Shown piece after piece: positions 59,367 to 64,000 of a DNA stretch of 64,000 bases; the stretch's first letter is position 1; each line of letters begins with the position of its first letter. The translations under genes and the position numbers were made by a program. This DNA is from Oligoflexia bacterium (GTDB lineage Bacteria; Bdellovibrionota; Bdellovibrionia; Bdellovibrionales; Bdellovibrionaceae): the NCBI GenBank assembly GCA_016861345.1, contig BOLD01000003.1, positions 184,648-248,647 of the forward strand, read 5' to 3'. Below the pieces are notes generated by a model. It ran no database searches and was not told where the DNA came from. It saw only the letters and a program-made list of their open reading frames with translations.

Positions 59367-62303
59367 TCAGCGGGGACGGGCGCACCGAAAGCCGAGACTC
59401 CAACCCGAAACGGAACCCGAGTTGCTCAGACCGAGCGCGGTCACACCCGCCTGAGCACCATGACCCCAATGGCCGCCCCGAAGAGCCGCAGCGGGGGTGT
59501 TGTTCTTCCATCCGCAAGTTCCTTTACTTGTTCCATCGCCATCGCATCCGTAAGCGGAACCATTAATATTCCAAGTCCCATCGGCTGTCGAAAAAGGACC
59601 ACCGCTTGAGTTATTCTTTCCTTGAGAAAATCCAGCGGTATCCGTTCCTGCCTCAATAGAGTTCATGCTCGTCCACTCCCAAAGATTTCCTACCATGTCG
59701 TCAACACCGTAATCACTTGAGCAAGCATTGGTGCCGCCAGCAGTCGTCCCGGCACGATTCGTAGGCCGAACACCATTTGTGGTTTTTAACCACGTCGCCC
59801 AAGTAGCGTTATGGGTATTGATGTTACACCGAGCAGCGGCGGCATCTGTGGCAGATCCTCCAGTGGTTCCGCCAGTTCCAGAGCCCGCGCCTGGATCATA
59901 AGTTCCAATGGCCGCGACTTGCCAGAGGTCATCGGGAATTAGTTGTTTGCCGCTATTTGCGCAAAATTTAGCGGCCTGATACCAAGTCACTCCACGAGAG
60001 GGAATCACACCCGGCTTAGAAACGGCGTATTGGACACATCCCGCCCCGTTACGATTGCATCCAGCCGGAACATTCGCGGCCCCTGTTGGGTAGTTGCTAT
60101 CGGTGTCGGCACTTGTGGTGGAGTCCGTAAAATAGCCGGTGCCTGACCCGTCCGCCGCAGACCAAACACTGGCTTCGTACTTATCCACGCACCAGCTTCC
60201 TACCGCAACCATCACGTCGTTGGCGTTTCCAGTAGCACAAGACCGAAGACCATTGGAGCCCCCCGTAGATCCAACCGCAGCCCACAAGGAACCGTTACAG
60301 AACTCCATACCTTTGCTTGTAGAATTATAACGAAGAGTCCCTTCCTCTGTCGCCGTACAACTAGTGCTGCTGCCGATCTTTACGCCACCCGCGACGTCAA
60401 GCTTCGCTGCGGGCGTTGTTGTTCCGATACCCACATCCCCATTTGCAAGCACGGTCATCCGGGTTGAACCATTCGTTTTGAAATTCAAGTTATAATTGTC
60501 ATTGGTTCCCAGACTTGCACTTGTCGCAAAACTGTTCCCACCATTTGCAAAGATTCCAGAAGAAGAATAGCTTGTGCATCCCATCACTCCTGAAACATCA
60601 AAAGTCACAAGCTGCCCTACACCACAAGTAAAAGGTGTTACAGTATTTCCCGTTCCATCACTCGCTAAAAGACGATTGGCGGTGATGGATGTCACACCCG
60701 TTCCTCCTTTTGAAACAGGGATCGTGGGAAGTTGTGATGTTGACACTGTTCCTGAAATATCCGCAAAACCTAAAACAGCATTGATCCAGTTTGTACCGTC
60801 GTATCTTAAAGTCTGTCCTGCCGCATACGTCGTCGGAGCCACGGCCTTTCCTTGAATTTTCACAACGGAGGGATTCGGAAGAGTGCCAGAAAGGTCTCCG
60901 CCCAAACTCGTCGATGATTGAAAAGCCCCCGTCAACCTTGAGTCGTTTCCTTTCACGACTTCCGTGGCAGCCGCATCACCCGTCGCAGGCACGTTGTATG
61001 TGGAAGCCGTTCCTAATCCACTGATATCAGTATTAGCTAACGTCACAGCTCCCGTTTTCCCTGCAACACTTGTCACAGGTGCTGAAGGCAGAACCACCCA
61101 CGATAAATTCCCCGAGGCATCTGTTTGCAGAACTGTTCCATTTGCACCAACAGCATTGGGCCACTTGATAGAATAACCTGCACCACCCGTCGGCAACGTC
61201 ATCGTGAGGTACTCACTTGTCCCATCATAAATTCGCAGATTCGTGAATGAACCTGTTGTTCCTGCCACGGAGCTGGAACTCACATTTTGAGTAAGTGTGC
61301 CCGATGTGATTTTCGAAGCATCTAAACTCGGAATATCCGCCGCAGTTAAGGCCAACTGAGTAGAAGGCACCTTACCAGATGCATCTAAAGTGGCAAGTCC
61401 ATTAGCTTGGCCCTTTTGTGCTGTGATACGCGCATCGGCTGCCGTGCTGAAGTCGGAGATATCCGCAGCATCAAGAGTCACCGCTCCTGTTTTACTTGCA
61501 ACACTTGTCACCGGTGACGCCGGAGGTGCCACCCAACTAGCACTTGTTCCATCGGTGGTTAATATTTTTCCGGCATGACCGGATTGAGAAGGAAGAAGAT
61601 TTGTCAGAGCACCGGAAGCCGTCGTTGCTCCCGTACCACCGTTAGCAATTGCCACCGTCCCGCTGACATTACCTGCTGTTGTCGCAGAAGGTGCTACATA
61701 AGTTCCACTTAAAAGTTGACCCATCACACTGCTTGCAAACCAATTTTCCGCCGCCGTTTGGGTGATGTTAGTTGATGTATTGACGAAGTTGCTTTCCGTT
61801 TTCCCATTTAAGCTTTCCGAATTGATCGCGTAAGCCATGGCGCGCATGTTGAAATCAGCAACCACAGGAGTTGAATCGATTGTCACACTTAACCGAAACT
61901 TCCTAGCTCCGTTGGTGCTTGAAGGATCAAAGGACGTCACACTTCCGTTCACCGTGCCATCTGAATGTAAACATGTAAGACCTGTGATAACTGCCGAGTT
62001 ATCCATCACCTTCTTCATGCTAAAACCCGGATCATATCCACCCGTGGATCCGGTTCCAATTGCGATATTGATATAGCCGTTAGATACATTCACACCCGTG
62101 AATTGCTCTTCCCTTAGGATACAGTTATTCGGCGATAAGACTCTTGAATTCACTGTCAAACCAGAACGTGTCGGGTATTCCCCGTTTGGCAGTTTGATGA
62201 CACCTTGAAAGCTAATACCTTTATGAGATTGCGCATGAGAATAGAACGGTCCCATGAACAAGAGGACAAAAGCGATGGCGAAGAAATTCCATTTCTTATT
62301 CAT
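59367..62303 (-). CDS. DGR variable target: secreted fibre-like protein with FGE/C-type-lectin domain
   Basis: 978 residues from ATG 62303 (signal peptide, cleavage near SHAQSH). N-terminal part (about 20-150) is a folded head seen in predator surface proteins. The middle carries phage-fibre-like repeats (VTSVASKTGAVTLDAADI, PVTSVAGKTGAVTLANTD) and a segment with GDVGIGTTTPAAKLDV. The C-terminal roughly 290 residues form an FGE-sulfatase/C-type-lectin-like domain (VAVGSWCVDKYEASVW, VTWYQAAKFCANSGKQLIP, MVGNLWEWT) ending in the variable repeat and RCARPR. Such domains display diversified ligand-binding loops. It overlaps the upstream lipoprotein stop. Confidence 0.93.
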   Translation of the reverse strand: MNKKWNFFAIAFVLLFMGPFYSHAQSHKGISFQGVIKLPNGEYPTRSGLTVNSRVLSPNNCILREEQFTGVNVSNGYINIAIGTGSTGGYDPGFSMKKVMDNSAVITGLTCLHSDGTVNGSVTSFDPSSTNGARKFRLSVTIDSTPVVADFNMRAMAYAINSESLNGKTESNFVNTSTNITQTAAENWFASSVMGQLLSGTYVAPSATTAGNVSGTVAIANGGTGATTASGALTNLLPSQSGHAGKILTTDGTSASWVAPPASPVTSVASKTGAVTLDAADISDFSTAADARITAQKGQANGLATLDASGKVPSTQLALTAADIPSLDASKITSGTLTQNVSSSSVAGTTGSFTNLRIYDGTSEYLTMTLPTGGAGYSIKWPNAVGANGTVLQTDASGNLSWVVLPSAPVTSVAGKTGAVTLANTDISGLGTASTYNVPATGDAAATEVVKGNDSRLTGAFQSSTSLGGDLSGTLPNPSVVKIQGKAVAPTTYAAGQTLRYDGTNWINAVLGFADISGTVSTSQLPTIPVSKGGTGVTSITANRLLASDGTGNTVTPFTCGVGQLVTFDVSGVMGCTSYSSSGIFANGGNSFATSASLGTNDNYNLNFKTNGSTRMTVLANGDVGIGTTTPAAKLDVAGGVKIGSSTSCTATEEGTLRYNSTSKGMEFCNGSLWAAVGSTGGSNGLRSCATGNANDVMVAVGSWCVDKYEASVWSAADGSGTGYFTDSTTSADTDSNYPTGAANVPAGCNRNGAGCVQYAVSKPGVIPSRGVTWYQAAKFCANSGKQLIPDDLWQVAAIGTYDPGAGSGTGGTTGGSATDAAAARCNINTHNATWATWLKTTNGVRPTNRAGTTAGGTNACSSDYGVDDMVGNLWEWTSMNSIEAGTDTAGFSQGKNNSSGGPFSTADGTWNINGSAYGCDGDGTSKGTCGWKNNTPAAALRGGHWGHGAQAGVTALGLSNSGSVSGWSLGFRCARPR
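59369..59499 (-). repeat. DGR variable repeat (VR)
   Basis: The last 131 bases of the target gene, gap-free against the template repeat at 56937-57067. Thirteen differences, each at a template A. Nine residues change: six Asn become Gly, His or Val, two Asn become Ser, and one Ile becomes Leu. The rest of the segment, including WxxG and RCARPR, is conserved. Confidence 0.95.
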
Positions 62304-62697
62304 AAAATACCCCTTCAACCACGACGCCATTGCTCAGGGTCTGCCTCTCGCTGACTTCACCGAAACTTCCCGTCACGATAGTGCCGTTACTTGTTATCAC
62401 AACTTCTCCGGCGACGAAATCCGGGTCAGACCTTTGAGTTTTTTGATTGGGATCGCTGATGTCGTTAATGATCGACGAAATCTCGGTAATGCTTGCCTCT
62501 AAAGAGCAAGCAGATAAAAAGAAAACAATAATTGAAAAAAGGACTATCTTAGCTGAGTGCTGAGTGCTGAGTGCTGAGTGCTGAGTGCTGAGTGCTGAGT
62601 GCTGAGTGCTGAGTGCTGAGTGCTGAGTGCTGAGATTTGCACCTATGCAAATCTTGTCAACAATTTTAATTTCAGCATTTCCAGTATCACGTGTCAC
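62296..62697 (-). CDS. Lipoprotein with heptanucleotide repeat, upstream of the DGR target
   Basis: About 133 residues from GTG 62697, which has GGAG seven bases upstream; a TTG at 62703 is an alternative and no ATG is available. Eleven and a bit copies of a 7-base unit encode repeated STQHSAL before a lipoprotein signal (VLFSIIVFFLSACS, Cys lipid site). The mature part ends in a small conserved domain (AGEVVITSNGTIVTGSFGEV). Its stop overlaps the target start, so they are translationally coupled. Because 7 is not a multiple of 3, changes in copy number switch the frame. Confidence 0.65.
   Translation of the reverse strand: MTRDTGNAEIKIVDKICIGANLSTQHSALSTQHSALSTQHSALSTQHSAKIVLFSIIVFFLSACSLEASITEISSIINDISDPNQKTQRSDPDFVAGEVVITSNGTIVTGSFGEVSERQTLSNGVVVEGVFYE
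62552..62634. repeat. Heptanucleotide tandem repeat (GCTGAGT)
   Basis: Eleven perfect copies of GCTGAGT (62552-62628) followed by a partial GCTGAG. It lies inside the 5' part of the lipoprotein frame on the minus strand. Slippage would change the frame. Confidence 0.9.
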
Positions 62698-62788
62698 GTT
62701 CAAGCTCCATCCGATTTCAGAAAATAAGAGTAAATCGTAAACTACTTAGTCTGTTTCGGGAAAAATTGCGAAACACTAAAGTACGAAT
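62698..62788. other. Promoter region of the DGR operon next to an IS
   Basis: About 90 bases between the lipoprotein start and the IS edge. It includes an inverted repeat TGTTTCG (62752-62758) and CGAAACA (62769-62775). No strong -35/-10 pair was found by eye. The IS may have displaced or supplied a promoter. Confidence 0.35.
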
Positions 62789-62813
62789 TGTAGTCTCAGG
62801 TTGAGAATGGCAG
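62789..62813 (+). repeat. Left terminal inverted repeat of the IS
   Basis: Starts TGTAG and contains AGGTTGAG and CAG at the same spacing as the right end read in reverse complement. Confidence 0.85.
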
Positions 62814-62917
62814 TGGTTGGATTGTAAGTAGTTGAAAGGATTGCATCCAGAAGCTCCATGTTGTTGAATTTGAGTTAACGAAAATCAGAAAACAACAACA
62901 ATTCAGGAGGCTTAAGG

Positions 62918-63970
62918 ATGCATCTTTGTTTAACCAGATTATTGAGCGATTGGAAAGTGTTTCATCGTGAGTCAAAGCAGATTTCTGACCGCATAAACGC
63001 ATTAATTGAACTTTCAAAGCTGGCTTCGAATTATGGAAAGACCAAGTCCTGGATGTACAGAAAGATTGCCGGAACCTTGGAGGTTTCGGAACGGTCCCTC
63101 TATCGCTGGGCTCGTAATTACAAACTTTATGGGATTCATGGTTTGCGGTCCAGAAAGCCACCGGGAAAGAGGCCAAAGCTAATTACGGGTTGGATTGCCC
63201 GTTACATTAAAACAATGCGTGATGATTACCGGTGGGGAGCTGAGGTTATTCAGGCCCATTTGAGAGAAGATTTTGGAATAGAAATTGGCATTTGGCGAAT
63301 CCACAATTTTTTGAAAAAACGAGGTTACATTGAACGCAAAAAGAGAAAACTGAAGAAGAAAAAACATTTCAAGAAAATCCTCATTTTTGAACCAGGTTCT
63401 TTTACTCAAATGGACATCAAGCACCACCCTAGAATCCTTCGTAATGGGCGCAAGTGCTACGTTTACAACTTTGTTGATCATGCCTCAAAATGGCAGTTTA
63501 AAATGGCTTTTGATGGCTATGGGGCCTGGGAAACCTATCGGTTCATGCAAGCTCTGCTCGAAGTGGTCCCTTTTAAAATTAAACTTCTCCAAACCGACCA
63601 CGGAGTTGAGTTCACATATTGTTTTATCCACACTGTTTCTGCTGAATCGACAGAGCATCCTTTGGATCATATTTGCAAAGTGAATGGGATCAAGAAGAGG
63701 CTCACACCCGTTGGGGAAAAGGAAGCCAATGGGCTGGTTGAAAGATCTCACCGGATGGATGATGAGGAGCTCTATGAGACGATCAGGCCCGCGAACGTTC
63801 AACACTTCAATCGACTATTGAGCAAGCATACAAAATGGCTAAACAACTGCCGCAGAAGAAAACCCCTTGAATGGAGAACGGCTCATGAGTATCTCAGGGA
63901 CTATAAAGTATTTTGCGAAAGCACCGAACAGGGGCAAGTACTAGTAGCTGATCTCAAAAAAGCAGCATGA
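62918..63970 (+). CDS. DDE transposase of the IS
   Basis: 350 residues: an N-terminal helix-turn-helix (SWMYRKIAGTLEVSERSLYR) and a C-terminal integrase core (rve-like) with DDE residues in TQMDIKHHP, LLQTDHGVEF and GLVERSHRMDDEE. The spacing and size fit IS481-like transposases. CAGGAGGCTTAAGG precedes the ATG. The frame is intact, so the element may be active. Confidence 0.9.
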   Translation: MHLCLTRLLSDWKVFHRESKQISDRINALIELSKLASNYGKTKSWMYRKIAGTLEVSERSLYRWARNYKLYGIHGLRSRKPPGKRPKLITGWIARYIKTMRDDYRWGAEVIQAHLREDFGIEIGIWRIHNFLKKRGYIERKKRKLKKKKHFKKILIFEPGSFTQMDIKHHPRILRNGRKCYVYNFVDHASKWQFKMAFDGYGAWETYRFMQALLEVVPFKIKLLQTDHGVEFTYCFIHTVSAESTEHPLDHICKVNGIKKRLTPVGEKEANGLVERSHRMDDEELYETIRPANVQHFNRLLSKHTKWLNNCRRRKPLEWRTAHEYLRDYKVFCESTEQGQVLVADLKKAA

Positions 63971-63975
63971 TCTTG

Positions 63976-64000
63976 CTGACAAACTCAACCTCGGCCTACA
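63976..64000 (-). repeat. Right terminal inverted repeat of the IS
   Basis: Reverse complement begins TGTAG and shares AGGTTGAG and CAG with the left end. It ends at the last base of the window. Confidence 0.8.

Larger units (their letters stand above)
56937..62697 (-). other. Diversity-generating retroelement (DGR), complete
   Basis: On the minus strand: lipoprotein, variable target with VR, HTH-helical accessory protein, Avd-like protein, reverse transcriptase and template repeat. The template and variable repeats differ only at template adenines. All hallmark parts of a DGR are present and open. Confidence 0.95.
62789..64000 (+). mobile_element. Insertion sequence (IS481-like), complete with both inverted repeats
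   Basis: 1212 bases with terminal inverted repeats beginning TGTAG at each end (62789-62813 and 63976-64000), 19 of 25 positions identical, sharing AGGTTGAG. One DDE transposase gene lies inside. The right end coincides with the window edge, so the target duplication cannot be checked. Confidence 0.85.

Noticed and set aside
60574..61578. Plus-strand frames inside the DGR target
   Set aside because: They mirror the repetitive target gene and show no start signals or families.
62552..62634. Tandem repeats as a CRISPR array
   Set aside because: Units are 7 bases with no spacers; it is a simple sequence repeat.

Overview
The window looks like a chromosomal stretch of a Gram-negative predator-like bacterium of the Bdellovibrionota. 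This is inferred from gene content: a DUF4423/TIGR02147-type regulator paired with a small secreted protein, collagen-like lipoproteins, many secreted proteins of unknown function, and an outer-membrane cell plan. No rRNA, tRNA or CRISPR array was seen, so the taxonomy is an inference.

Layout. (1) 1-20.6 kb is core-like chromosome: uppP, a secreted subtilisin, a DUF4360 protein, yciB and pyrC, an anchored coiled-coil protein with a HEAT-like partner, a lone receiver protein, an RND/MMPL exporter fused to a LolA-like domain with a barrel-like partner, a permuted-papain amidase, ftsH, and a CHASE/PAS hybrid histidine kinase broken by a stop codon and a homopolymer frameshift. (2) About 20.9-28.1 kb is a small integrated element: a RelE/Xre toxin-antitoxin pair, small cargo genes, a Rep_trans-like initiator, an FtsK-like ATPase and a tyrosine integrase. 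(3) About 28.3-56.1 kb is a second, larger element abutting the first in the same orientation. It carries its own integrase and excisionase-like gene, a compact type IV secretion cluster (VirB10, 9, 8, 6, 5, 4, 3 and 2 equivalents), a collagen-like lipoprotein, an Xre/DUF4423 regulatory unit, a metal-resistance block (MerR, P1B-ATPase, transglutaminase-like protein, CzcC, short adaptor, CzcA), an eight-gene envelope/secretome operon of unknown purpose, a PIN toxin-antitoxin pair, a coupling ATPase, a Replic_Relax-type protein and a nested palindromic region that could be oriT. (4) 56.3-62.7 kb holds two small genes and a complete diversity-generating retroelement (DGR). (5) 62.8-64.0 kb is one IS copy with both terminal inverted repeats; it ends exactly at the window edge.

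The DGR is the main discovery. On the minus strand the order is: lipoprotein with a 7-bp tandem repeat in its 5' end; a 978-aa secreted fibre-like target with a C-terminal FGE/C-type-lectin-like domain; an HTH plus helical protein; an Avd-like protein; a reverse transcriptase with a YMDD box and a GNLTSQ motif; and the template repeat. Template (56937-57067) and variable repeat (59369-59499) align over 131 bp without gaps. They differ at 13 positions, and all 13 are adenines in the template when read on the coding strand. The target is secreted rather than virion-like, so the system probably diversifies a surface binding protein. The upstream lipoprotein may itself be phase-variable through its heptanucleotide repeat.
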